Assembly: GCA_022496205.1 (NCBI GenBank)
Contig: WTXD01000108.1
Span: 1 to 53,720 of the forward strand
DNA length: 53,720 nucleotides
Source: Gloeopeniophorella convolvens
Lineage: Eukaryota > Basidiomycota > Agaricomycetes > Russulales
Direction of reading: 5' to 3'
The notes beneath the pieces are model-generated. The model worked only from the letters and a program-made list of their open reading frames with translations. It searched no databases and was not told the DNA's origin. The position numbers were made by a program, and so were the translations under genes. The first letter of the stretch is position 1; every line of letters starts with the position of its first letter. Below are positions 22,930-33,600 of the stretch, piece by piece.

Positions 22930-22956
22930 ATAAGACAGGGGTGTTTTTGTAGAGTG
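22930..22956 (-). repeat. Right terminal inverted repeat of the nested element
   Basis: Ends GTTTTTGTAGAGTG, the exact reverse complement of the left 14 bases. AGCGCCTCAAT of the copia integrase resumes at 22957. Confidence 0.8.
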
Positions 22957-25355
22957 AGCGCCTCAATCGAACACTTGTCGAGAAGGTCCGCGCGATGCTC
23001 CACGCGAGCGGCCTGCCCAAAGACCTCTGGGGCGAGGCCATCCGGCACGCGACATGGCTCAAGAACCGCACACCTACGCGGTCTCTTGGAGGCAAAACGC
23101 CGTTCGAGGCATTGTTCGGACATCCACCGGATGTGTCGCGATTGCGCCAATGGGGCGCGCGAGTCTGGGTGCACGATGCGAGCGGCGGGAAACTGGACCC
23201 GCGGGCGAGCGAAGGCCGCTGGCTCGGATTCGACATTGACTCCGGCGCGCACCGTATCCTGTGGCCGAGCCGGAAGGTGTCAGTCGAGCGAAACGTGTAT
23301 TTCAGCACGGCCGCTATGCTCGAGGGGGAGAGAGAAAGCGCACCGCTATCGTTCAGCGAGCAGAGCGCCGCACACCCCCCCACTTCAACGCCGCAGCCCA
23401 CTCCCACAACATCGCCACTTCCCACGCCGAACCCAACTGAGCCTAGCACCCCAGAACGCACACCTGCCCCTGATGACGCACCAGCCCCAGCACCGCAGCC
23501 AGAGCACGACGCAGAAACACTGCCCGACCCCCAGAACGCACCAAGTCGCCCTTTGCGGGCACGCAAACCGTCGCAGAAGGTCCGCGACCTCCAGGATGGC
23601 GTAGGCGTTTCGACGCTGCGCAGATCCGAGCGCATCGCGCGTGGCATTCAGTTGCCCGGAGGATTCGCCGACGATGACGACGAGGCAGTAGGGGGAGTGT
23701 GGGATGAGATCGTGCCAGGTCTATTCGCCGATTTCGAAGGCCTGGAACTCGTGTTTGCTGCAGAGACCGCCGACGCCGAGGCTCTCGAACCGCGCACGCT
23801 CGCGGAGGCAAAACGGCGCCCCGACTGGCTCCAGTGGGATCAGGCAGTCCAAGAGGAACTCGCGACGCTGCAGAAGGCCGGCACTTGGCGCCTCGAGACC
23901 CCGCCGCAGGGCGCGAACATCATCGGTTCGAAATGGGTCTTCAAGGCCAAGAAGAATGCGGCTGGCGCTGTCGTACGCCACAAGGCGCGCCTCGTCGCGA
24001 AGGGATTCAGCCAGATCGACGGCGTGGACTATGACGACACTTACGCCCCTGTCGCGAAACTTGCATCCACGCGCGCGATCGTCGCAATGGCAAACCGCCT
24101 CAAAATGGAGCTGCATCAGGTCGACATCAAGGGCGCGTACCTGAATGGCGAGCTCACCGAGAACGAGGTGCTGTATATGCATCACCCTCCGGGCTACAAG
24201 CCCGCGGACGCCGGCACGCGCGTGTTGCGCCTGCTGAAGACCTTGTACGGTCTGAAGCAATCTGGTCGCCGGTGGTACCAGAAGCTCCGCTCGATCTTCC
24301 TAGAGCTCGGATTCAAACAGTCAGCAGTCGATCAAGCTGTCTTTTACAAGATCGTTGCCGAGGGCAACAAACTCACCGTCGTGGCCGTTCACGTCGACGA
24401 CTGCACCATCGCCGCATCGACACTCGCGCTCATCGAGGAGCTCAAAGATGGACTTCGCAAGCACGTTGAGGTCACGGATCTTGGCGAGCTCCACTGGGTG
24501 CTCGGGATCGAGATCAAACGCGACCGCGCGGCAGGTACGATCCATCTGTCACAGCGCGCGTACCTCGATAGCATCATTCGGCGGTTCCACTTTGACGATC
24601 TGAAGCCGGTGTCAATGCCAATGGACCCGCAAGTCCGACTCACCTCTGAGCAAGCCCCTGCCGACGCAGCCGAGTTCGCGGTCATGCGCGACGTGCCGTA
24701 TCGAGAGGCCGTAGGTGCGCTGAACTGGGCCGCGCTCGCAACGCGCCCGGATATCGCGTTCGCAGTGTCGACCGTTGCGAGGTTCTCGTCGAACCCTGGC
24801 CCCGCGCACTGGGACGCCGTCAAGCGCATCTTCCGCTACCTCAAGGGTACGCGGGACTTGTGGCTTTCGTATGGCGAGACCAAACGCGCGCTCGTGGGCT
24901 TCGCGGACGCGGATGGCAGCATGGCAGAGGATCGGCGCGCCATATCGGGCTATGCATTCCTCATCGACGGCGGCGCCGTGTCCTGGGCATCAAAGCGTCA
25001 GGAAATCGTATCGCTCTCGACGACGGAGAGCGAGTACGTGGCCGCGACGCACGGCACGAAAGAGGCCTTGTGGCTGCGCAACCTCCTTGGAGAAATCTTC
25101 GGCACGCTCAAGGGACCGGTCGTCCTGTTTTCAGACAATCAATCAGCAATAGCCCTGACGAGCGACAACCAATACCATGCACGCACCAAGCATATCGACG
25201 TCCGATATCACTTCATCCGCTGGGTCGTTGAAGAAGGCAAGGTCCGGCTCGTGTACTGCCCGACCGCTGACATGGTGGCCGACGCGCTTACCAAAGCGCT
25301 CCCATCCCCCAAGACGAAGCACTTCGCTGGAGAGCTAGGACTGCGCGCGGTTTGA
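22957..25355 (+). CDS. copia gag-pol, 3' part: integrase C-terminus, reverse transcriptase, RNase H
   Basis: Continues the integrase (LNRTLVEKVRAMLHASG), then a proline-rich linker (about 23370-23540). The RVT_2 reverse transcriptase follows (GSKWVFKAKKNA, QVDIKGAYLNG, LLKTLYGLKQSGR; catalytic AVHVDDCTIA, a histidine variant of the usual YVDD context). Copia RNase H comes next (GFADADGSMAEDRR, SLSTTESEYVA, HIDVRYHFIR). The stop at 25353-25355 overlaps the polypurine tract. Together with 18218-20348 it makes 1510 codons in frame, the usual copia polyprotein length. No internal stop or frameshift was seen, so apart from the nested insertion the element looks coding-competent. As it stands this half has no start codon of its own. 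Confidence 0.93.
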
Positions 25356-25362
25356 GGGGGAG
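25354..25362 (+). promoter_or_regulatory. Polypurine tract
   Basis: GAGGGGGAG immediately precedes the 3' LTR; typical plus-strand primer of LTR retrotransposons. Its first two bases belong to the pol stop codon. Confidence 0.85.
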
Positions 25363-25832
25363 TGTTGGACTTGTACTTTCTTGATTACTTCGTATTCGTT
25401 TCGTGGCGCGCGCGTGCGGACAAACGCGCGTGCAGTCTGCTTTCGCTATGTTGACTTTACGACCCGGGCCGGCGGCCCGGGGTTTCGACTTGCGCTCTCG
25501 CGCACACTGAGGTCGCACCGCGAGCCTCATATCTTTATTCCCAATGGACCTATTTGGTTGGTACTGTACAGTTGAGTCCGCGGGGGGTCAAGCCACCCTC
25601 CCGAAAATTTCCGTCCCTCAGTTCCGTGTCGTTAGAGCGCGCGAGGACTGAGGTGAGTACAGTACACTATTTGACTATTCACTTGTATTTACTTTGCCTA
25701 GACGGCGAATCTCTTCTAATAGGTGAATACAACTTAGTTCCGTGTCGTTAGAGCGCGCGAGGACTGAGACGGCGAATCTCTTCTATTAGAATCGCCCGCG
25801 CGCTCCTATAATACCCCCGTATTTATTCTACA
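25363..25832 (+). repeat. 3' LTR, 470 bp
   Basis: Same TG...CA ends and length as the 5' LTR, with three substitutions. Followed by GCTTG (25833-25837), the right copy of the target duplication. Confidence 0.95.
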
Positions 25833-25837
25833 GCTTG

Positions 25838-26138
25838 CTGCCCCAGGACGCCCACCGCAATCTGCGGGCCTGCGCTCCCAGCCGGATACTCATCCGACCT
25901 CTCTTTCTCGATACCTCGACCCTGTTTTCTTCGAGTTATTCGCAAGCCCTGGACCGCACCCAATGCGTGTTTGTCCCTGGTGGCTATGCTTGCCAACGCG
26001 CACGCACAATCCGGGGTAGCAGCTGATCCTGAATACCATCCTCTGGGCGCATGCCAGCCGGAGGTATTTCCTGCTTCTCGGTGATGCGAGACGATATACT
26101 TAGAAGCGTTCTGTATACTTACTCGCAAAGCACTGCGC
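25838..26138. other. NLR2 3' flank, continuation after the retrotransposon
   Basis: Matches 36302-36600 after NLR3 (for example CAATCTGCGGGC.TGCGCTC, CCAATGCGTGTTTGTC, CTTCTCGGTGATGCGAGAC). The match stops at AAAGCACTGCGCGGCG, where sequence switches to the end of an NLR4-type gene. No gene. Confidence 0.6.
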
Positions 26139-26226
26139 GGCGATCCGAGGTCATCGCGATGTTGTGCAAACGCTATCGAACGCAATGAGCAATCAAGATA
26201 CTTCTCGAATGTTGATGGGATCTTAG
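26139..26226 (+). pseudogene. 3'-end fragment of an NLR4-type ankyrin gene
   Basis: The plus frame AIRGHRDVVQTLSNAMSNQD followed by TSRMLMGS and TAG is almost identical to the C-terminus of NLR4 (42062-42149). The upstream 3.8 kb of such a gene is absent. Downstream sequence keeps matching the NLR4 3' flank. So module B once held an NLR4-type gene that was removed by a deletion with its breakpoint in GCGCGGCG, a short homology shared by both flanks. Confidence 0.75.
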
Positions 26227-26899
26227 GACAGGTGAGGGTTACTCCCGTTGACATCGAGCTTCTCTCCCTCCGTTTCGCGCACTGACTTCTCGTATGCAGA
26301 CTTTGGTAGCAGGCTACATGTACTCGTACCAAGTCCAAGATATAGCCCGAGACAGATGCAGTGCAGCATGGACCAGAGATTGGCCGGGATGGAGGATACG
26401 GTGGAGTAGCATAGGCACGCATGTTATTTGCGGTCTTTTATGGGAATTAGGCACGAGTTAATACCCCAAAGTTGAGCTTCCGTACAACCGACGTGCCATG
26501 CATGCGTTGGAACTAAGATCGAACTGAGCGCACAGTAGTTTTGAAGAGAACTCTACTCGATCGAGTTGTGGGGCGCGAAGTGGGTGACGGGAGATATCAG
26601 GGCCTATACTTCTCATCTGAAACCGATGGGCGTTGCTGTCTTCCTGTCGATAAGGAGACGTGAGTCCTCGAAAGAGCCAGCAGCTCGATAAATAAACGAC
26701 ATACACGCGCCCACGAATCAGCTTGCTTGAGCAACGGAGCATGGGGTGCGTTGCTTATTTCGGCTGCGAAAGCTGGCACTTGATCGGTGCGCTTCGAGTA
26801 TCAAGGAGAGGACGGGGATGCCGCGGCGTACGCAGTGCGTGAATCGCTCGACCTTGGGTCGACGTTGTCGATCGCGTCTATACCAGAGTGAGTGAGTTA
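26227..26899. other. Paralogous flank matching 42150-42900
   Basis: Nearly identical to the NLR4 3' flank over its whole length (shared GACTTTGGTAGCAGGCTACA, TTGCTTATTTCGGCTGCGAA, GTTAGCATGGTGTCCGGCGG). No gene is evident. The short minus ORFs are shared with the other copy only because the DNA is similar. Confidence 0.6.
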
Positions 26900-27373
26900 G
26901 CATGGTGTCCGGCGGCACAATGTCCTCAACAAACGTTGCAAAGCCGTCACGCCACCTTCAGCGTGATGGCGTCCTCACGCGTGGCCACCGCATGCCGGTC
27001 GAGCGACGAGATCGTGATGTAGTCAGAGTCGACAAGTCGCAGATAGCGCGGGCGGGCGTGGGCCGCGCAGCTGTCGACACCGCCGCAACCGACGACGACG
27101 GCAGTCGCGCGTCACACTGCGGCGCCGAGGAACCATAGCCGCGCGCAAACGGCTCGCAGACGATCTCCTCGGGACCTGCGTCCGTATCGGTGTCGGCGAG
27201 CTTGGTGAGGGCGGCGCGAATGGCGAAGACCGGTGGACGCGCGCGCCACACGCCTGGCGCGAGGTCGTCATGCCGCTTGGTGGGTGCGCGGACGTCGGCG
27301 AAGGAGAGGCCTAGGGAGGTGGGTGCGGTGGTAGGTTAAAGTTGAGGTTGAGGTCGCCGAGGTGCAGCATCAT
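26900..27373 (-). pseudogene. Degenerate TcdA/ThiF-like copy (type 3, module B)
   Basis: Minus-strand pieces in order: MMLHLGDLNLNFN (leader), ADVRAPTKRHDDLAPGV (compare ADTRVRTKRRVDLAADV in copy C), a glycine-loop remnant and a VDSDYITISSLDRHAVAT-like stretch in another frame (27050-26960). Frames change repeatedly. A second leader remnant (MTLFGDFNLVLNL) lies at about 27815-27889. Partner copy: 42900-43290. Confidence 0.5.
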
Positions 27374-28039
27374 TGTGGTCAAACGACGAGGATGGGACGT
27401 CGGCGACACGTCCAGGCGCAGTTCGGACTTTCGTGCGCGTCATCCCTGTTGACTACGTCTGTTGCTCGGTGCTTGGTTAGCAGTATCCAGCAGCGCAACA
27501 CACCCACGGTACACGCACCGGCGAAGGCCCAGTCTGTGCCATCATTTCAGCGTCGCGTGCCAGTTGAACGTCAGACATCGAACGTTGACCTTTGAGCAAC
27601 GAGAGCGCGCCATATTCGATTGGGGTGGATGGGAGCCCCGCGGCGGCGGCGGTGGCGGGGATGGCGTGGTAGTTGTATGCGAGCTGTCACTCGCGGAGGG
27701 ATCGTTCTTCAGTGCCGTTGATATCGGTGTCAGTGTTGATATCGGTGGGGTCCAGTGACGTAGCGGGGCCTGGGCTGAAGCAGTGGTCCCTTGCATGCGG
27801 AGCTAAGTCGATATCAAAAAGTAGAGGTGCAGGTGATCTTGTGCGGGGTCAGGTTGAGGACGAGGTTGAAGTCGCCGAATAGTGTCATTGTGGTCGAGTG
27901 AGGAGGAAGCCAAGGGAGCGAGTCGAGTCGGAGTTTCGCTTCGGGGCGATGCGCGACGTCTGAAGATCTGAAATTTGATATGCATCGAGTCAGACATCAC
28001 TGGCACGGCGAACAGTTCATCAAATCAGTGAGCTCAGCT
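27374..28039. other. Duplicated non-coding sequence shared with 43300-43640
   Basis: 27450-27800 matches 43310-43640 (GGTTAGCAGTA.CCAGC, GTGGTAGTTGTATGCGAGCTG). It contains a GGC-rich stretch near 27640-27660 and the second Tcd-leader remnant at 27815-27889 (minus). No gene seen. Confidence 0.5.
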
Positions 28040-29090
28040 CAGCGGTTCAGTCTACCCTGCAGCGTCGACTCATGACACTGTTGCAGATCCCTGAACATTT
28101 TCCTTCTATTCGAGGCAGCCCCGCTCTTCTGAAGGTCGTGCCATCTTTCGTGTGCTATCTCAATCATGCTGGCCACTGATGCCATGACTCGTAAGTTCGT
28201 GTCATCCGCGGCGCCGATCCACGCCAAACATCAGCCTCACGCACAACGCTGTTACGAAGGGAACGAGGACTGTATTTTTATTGTATGTGCACGTTCGACT
28301 CGACGAATGGCCCTTGAACTCTGTCTGTTGTCATCAGTTATTTATTGCAGCCTATTGTACCATTTTACGGCCGCAAGAAACACTGAACGAAATGGCGAGA
28401 TCCGGCGCTGCGTCCGGTAATGCCGAAACGAAGCTCTGTTGGACTATGCTGTGGGCCGCGACTGAAGCGGGTGATGTTGGACACCAATTAAAGGCCCTCG
28501 AATCATGTTTTGGAGCTTGCTCTGCCTGACTACTTCTTGGCAGCGAGACGTCTCGCACACGCGTCTTCGTGGATGCCGGAACCGCGTCCCGATGGGCCTG
28601 CGCGACATAATCCTCGATAAGAGCACATACATGAGTTTCAGTGAGCATGGACGTTCGAAAGCTCTGGCGCAGTTGGAAACTCGCACCGCGTTTGTCTTGA
28701 CGAGACTGTCACGTGATCGGGATGCCGTGAGAGCGACAAAGATCGTATAGATGCGGTGTGCAGGACGTATGCGAGTCGATTTATGCCTCCGGGGCGACGA
28801 CATTAGGAGTGGGAATGATGTATGCGCCGGGCTGGATTAACTGAAAGCAGCCGAGTTGGCCAACGAGGAACGATCAGGGGAATCTGGCGCACCGATGAGC
28901 ACCGCAAGCAGACAGCCGCACCTGAGTGCGTCTCCAGGTTGCTCAGCGCACTCTCCGGTGCACACACTGGCGAAGCATGCACCGAAAAGGTGCCACTGGT
29001 GCATAGTCAATGATTGGGGTCAGACACACATACTTGTGTTTGGCAGCTGGCAGCCACCCAACGAGTGCGGTGCAGCGAGAAAAAAGAATG
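28040..29090. repeat. Inter-module spacer, copy C
   Basis: Matches 8810-9830 over most of its length, with the conserved TTGTCTTGACGAGACT block at 28693. Predicted ORFs are not conserved between the two spacers. It marks the start of module C. Confidence 0.55.
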
Positions 29091-29099
29091 CACGCACTT

Positions 29100-30079
29100 G
29101 ATGGGCCGGTGCGCAACGGGCGACTCGCAATGCGGCAGATCCTTCCACGGGTGTTCGTAGAGCTTTTTGCAGTGGCACACGGGCAGCAGGTTCTCGAGCG
29201 GGCGCGGCGCAAGCGCGCAGAGCACGTACGTCGCGGCGTGCAGGCGCTGGCGCACGGTGCGCGCGAGCGGGTCGTAGTGCGTTGCGGAGAGGTCGGCGAT
29301 CTGGATGCGCATCAGGTCGGCTTTGGCGCCTGCGCCCATTGAGGAGAAGATGGGAGTGCCGCGGCGCACGCAGTGGGCGAGGAGCTCGACTTTCGTGCCG
29401 ATGTTGTCGATCGCGCCTGGCGTCGCCGTGATTAGCAACCACGCAGCATACTTACGCGCACGCGCACGCACCGATGACCTAGTCCGCGCCATCGAGCAGC
29501 GCCGCCCCGTCCGCGTCCCCGCGCCACAGCGCAACGCACGCCTCGACCTCAACAAACGGCGCGAACCCGCCCACGGCCCGCGCGACGCACGTAACCTTCG
29601 GCGTGCCGACGTCCGCGCGCAGCCGCCGCGTGCCGGTTGAGCGACGAGAGCGTGATGTAGTCGAAATCGACGAGCTGCAGGCGGCGCACGTGCGGGCGTG
29701 CGAGCTGCACCGCCGCCCAGCCGCCGACGCCGCCGCACCCGACGACGACGACCGTTGCGCGGCGTACGGCGCCGGCGCCGGGCTCGCCGAGGAAGGCGTA
29801 GTTGCGCGTGAGCTGCATGAGCTCCTCTGCGCCGGTATCGGGTGGTAAGGGCGGGGGGAGGGCGGAGGGCGAGGGTGGGATGGGTGCGCGCGCGGGGCCG
29901 CCGGCGAGCGCGCGCTGGACGTCTGCGGCGAGGTCGACGCGGCGCTTGGTGCGCACACGCGTGTCGGCGAGGGAGAGGAGTGAGTAGGTGGCTAGGGCGG
30001 CGCAGGCGGCGGTGAGGACGAGCGGGGTTCTGTGTGAGGTCAAGTTGGGGTTGAGGTTGAGGTTGGTGAGGAAGGTCAT
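29100..30079 (-). pseudogene. TcdA/ThiF (E1-like) family gene, most complete copy (C), with disabling changes
   Basis: The minus ATG at 30079 gives MTFLTNLNLNPNLTSHRT, a hydrophobic leader (about 15-35) and KRRVDLAADVQRALAG. Next come LTRNYAFLGEPGAGAV, the nucleotide-binding VVVVGCGGVGGWAAVQLA, LVDFDYITLSSLNRHA, DVGTPKV, FVEVEACVALWRGD, AIDNIGTKVELLAHC, and IFSSMGAGAKADLMRIQIAD then YDPLARTVRQRL. This order is that of TcdA-type tRNA t6A37 dehydratases (yeast Tcd1/Tcd2). Damage: a one-base shift between NRHAAA and ADVGTPKV; a TAG where the family has tryptophan (GAD-W-VI); and a jump from TVRQRL straight to ATYVLCALAPRPLENLLPV, omitting the segment normally in between. A plausible GT-AG intron lies between VIG and AIDNI. 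Pseudogene, but the least degraded of the set. Confidence 0.72.
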
Positions 30080-30637
30080 CGCGGTCGAAGGAGGAGCGAG
30101 ACAACAGCTGCACGTGCTTCCGTTGTTCGGGCTTTCGTGCGCCTTCATCGAAACGTTGAGGTTGCTGAAGAGCATCCGAGTCATCATTGCGGTCACTCGA
30201 GGGGCGTCGGCAGCACGTGCTCTCGCCGTTCGAAATTCGGGGTTTCGCGCGTGTTCACGCGCCAGCCTACACGGTAGCCACTGATCATGAAAGTTATTGC
30301 AACAGTCAGTGGACCTCGTATATCTTTTCTTGTCCTCCTCATATTCGCCGGCGGCCTGTCCGTTTACGCGACCGCCTGGCGCAGCCACCACCTGTCGCCA
30401 CCGCCGCGAGTGTCAGTCCGGACTCCGCGTGAAATCCCTTCAACGGGCCGATTCGCTGTGATGTGCGTCCTGCGCAGAGTCACTAGTCACTAGTCACGGG
30501 CTGGCCTGTTCGTTCTCACACTAGGATGTTCTATATTCAGCTCAGACCATCTGCCTCGAGTACCCCTGCACGATCCCGCGTCTCATACATCGTCAAGGAC
30601 CTACTTGCGATACCCTGAATCTCTCGCTCACATACAC
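30080..30637. promoter_or_regulatory. Divergent intergenic region between Tcd-like copy C and NLR3
   Basis: 558 bp between divergent ATGs. The last ~60 bp (CATCGTCAAGGACCTACTTGCGATACCCTGAATCTCTCGCTCACATACAC region) is nearly identical to the same place before NLR1. Probable NLR promoter; no element could be named. Confidence 0.35.
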
Positions 30638-33600
30638 ATGTCGTCCCATATCCCTCTACGGGCACCCAGCACCCAGGGCTTTAAGCAGCTCTTCGATCGT
30701 GCGTTGGAGGAGTACACCAACAAGACTGGGACCAACCTGGCCCTCGATCCTCTCGCTGAAACGTTCCGTGGCTGCAGTTCCGCAGATGCAGCCATCGAGG
30801 TGTATCAAGGCCAACTGTACAAGTTCAAATACTTCCGGAGCTCGGGGAAGAGGGGAAATTTGATTTCGGCACTCAAGCCAGTGGTTGAAGCCACGCTTGC
30901 GCTATCCGCCTGTGTCGTTTTGGGCGATGGACTCAGCTCTGTACGCCCAGCCGAATGATATATGCCGGCAGACTACCCTCATGGTGAAACAACAGCTATT
31001 CCCTCCCGCTCAAGCTGTCCTCGGAGGCATCGGTGTCCTTCTCAAAGTCCGTGATGCGTCTTCTCTTGACCCGGTACTCGGATCTCATTTAGATCAGGCA
31101 GGAAAGAAAGTCAGTGGGAGCTACGATACCCTCGTCGGTCTTTTCGGATCGATCAGCAACTTTCTCGAACGTCTCAAGATCTACACTGATGGGACACACC
31201 GCCTCGCATCCCGAATAAGCGCAATTCTTGTCAAAATCACGGTTCAGATGCTGTCCATCTTCGCGCTTGCGACGCAGCAGATTCGCCAGGGCCGACTGAG
31301 TGAGTGATCCCTTGCCTGCGCGGAAACTGGCTCATCTACATACAGAGAAATATGGGAAGATTCTGTTAGGACAAGACGCGGAGATTGATGACGCGGTCAA
31401 GATTCTGGACAAGTTGACTGCGGAAGAGCAAAGGGTGGTAGCAGCCTTGACCCTATTGAATATTCAAGATATTGCAGCGGATATAGGCAGACAGCAACGT
31501 ACGCGATACCTTCAGTGCCCGATGCGCCCAGAAATAACACAACTTCACAGTCGTAGAGTGGCTATCGCCTCCCGACCCATCAATGAATCACATTGATACT
31601 CGAAGTCGACATCACGAAGGCACTTCCACGTGGCTTGTGAACAGCAGCGCGTTTCTGGAATGGAAGGAAAACGGCTCGCTTTTGTGGATAAGCGGAAAAC
31701 GTATGCCCTACCTCGATTTGCGCGTCTCCGCCGGTGTTCATCGCACTTCGTTCTAGCTGGCGCCGGAAAGACATTTCTCTGGTACGTCGCTCTCTGCCCG
31801 GACTCACCTTGCCCGCAACCTATGCGCTGATCTTGCAATCAGTTCCACTGTCATCGAAGACTTGATCAATACACCTGCCATTCCGGATATATGGCAAATC
31901 ACCACAGCGTACTTCTACTGTTCTTTCAGAGATTCCGAGAAGCAGAACATTCGAGGACTTCTGCGCTCAATCTTGATCCAACTCTCCACCCAGTCGAATT
32001 CTTCTTACCTTATCCTTTCCCGTCTCTTCTCAAAAAAGCGTTTCAACAATCTGAAGCCCAGCAATAGCGATCTCATCGAATGCTTGAAGGAAATGCTCAG
32101 CTGTTCAGACGGCAAGACATACATCATCGTAGACGCCCTTGACGAGTGCCCGAATTCTGGCACGACATCTGAGCGCCGATCTATCCTAAAGCTCCTTGGG
32201 CACCTTGCTGGCTTGAGGCTTCCCACTCTTCGCCTCTGCGTGACGAGTCGTCCCGAAGACGATATCGGGTCTACCCTGAGACCGCTGGCGTCTCGTCACG
32301 TGTCACTCGAGAGTTCACGCGAGCAAGACGGAGATATCATCCACTACATTCGTTCGATGATGGAGTCGCACGACAAAATGCAGGCATGGCCAGAGAAGAT
32401 ACAGAAGAGAGTGATTGAAACCCTTTCCAAGAATGCCGGCGGGATGTACGTCGTACTACGAGATGATCGTACGCAACATGCGATTAACTGTTATTGACCA
32501 GGTTCCGATATGTTTCATGCCAGCTCGATATGCTGTGCGACTGCGACGTGCCAATCATAGAGACCGCCCTCGCGGCACTACCTAAGACGCTACAAGAAAC
32601 GTACGAGGTGACGCTGGAGCGGATCGAAGAAGGAAAATGGCAGTCGGCACACCGACTCTTCCAATGTCTATCCTTTTCAACGCGTCCCCTCAGGGTCAAG
32701 GAACTCGCGGAGGTCCTGGCTATCGATTTCAGTGCAGATATACCTCAGTACAATGCGGATTGGCGCCGGAACGATCCAGAGAAGGCAATTGCATCGGTTT
32801 GCCCCGGCAGCTTCGTTACCTTCGTAGATGGAAAGGGGGATCTCGAGGGAAAGAAGGTCGTGCAATTCGCGCACTTCTCCGTGAAAGAATTCCTGGTTTC
32901 TTACATCTCAAGTGCGCAAGACAACCTGAGAGTGGCGCGGTTTCATATCATCCCGGAACCGTCCCACGGTACTCTTGCACGCGCGTGCCTCGGTATCCTC
33001 TTTCTGATCGGTGACCAGCCCAAGGAACGATCCAAACACCCTCTTACCAAATACGCTGCCAGATACTGGGTGAACCATGCCCGGTTCGAGGACGTGTCGC
33101 TATCAATAATGGCCTCGTTGCGGTACTTCTTCCAGACATCTGGTCCATATCTTTCCGCCTGGATACAACTTAGTGACCCTCATCTTAGCGAGGTTCCATA
33201 CTCCATTTCGTCCAAGATGAATCAACCTGAATCACTGCCGTCGAATGCACCATTGTACTACGCTGCCTTGTGTGGCATCCATCACGCTGTGAAGGTCCTA
33301 CATACAGCAAATCCCAATGGTATCGATGAAATCGGAGGCCGTTGTGGGGCACCGCTTTGCGCAGCATCGAGCGCCGGCCACCTTGAGACTGCGAAATTGC
33401 TTCTCGACCTCGGTGCAGACACTAACGGGCAAAGCGGCACTTATGGACCTGCACTACAAACTGCATCGTATCAAAGACGCATCAACGTCGTACAGCTACT
33501 TCTCGAGCGCGGCGCGGATGTCAATGCGCAGGGCGGCGAGTATGGCACTGCCCTGAAAGCCGCTACGTACAAAGGGTCCCTGGACGTCATGCAACTGCTT

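Larger units (their letters stand above)
20349..22956. mobile_element. Nested 2.6-kb terminal-inverted-repeat element inside copia integrase
   Basis: The ends are CACTCTACAAAAAC and its reverse complement (14 bp perfect, extending imperfectly to about 27 bp up to CTTAT). Removing 20349-22956 rejoins the copia reading frame perfectly (NGVA then ERLNRTLVEK). There is either no target duplication, or a 2-bp TG one if the final TG is assigned to the target. Subterminal ATAAG/CTTAT motifs recur about ten times within the first 200 bp, as in CACTA-like transposase binding regions. No transposase, helicase or rolling-circle protein frame was recognised, so it is probably non-autonomous. The interior (about 20880-22720) is strongly GC-rich, unlike the AT-rich ends, and may be captured host DNA. 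Confidence 0.8.
17744..25832 (+). mobile_element. Ty1/copia LTR retrotransposon, full length, carrying a nested insertion
   Basis: Two 470-bp LTRs (TG...CA ends), a 5-bp target duplication, a primer binding site, a polypurine tract and a single gag-pol frame in the order Gag, protease, integrase, reverse transcriptase, RNase H (integrase before RT defines copia). The LTRs differ at three positions that I can see, so insertion is recent relative to the module duplication. The corresponding locus after NLR3 (AGCTTG at about 36296) is uninterrupted, confirming insertion after duplication. A 2.6-kb TIR element (20349-22956) interrupts the frame. Without it the element would be about 5.5 kb, a normal copia size. 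Confidence 0.95.

Noticed and set aside
29305..29640. Plus-strand ORFs opposite the Tcd-like copies (for example 29305-29640, 9941-10393)
   Set aside because: Antisense shadows of the E1-like domain in GC-rich DNA. The minus strand carries the conserved motifs in order.
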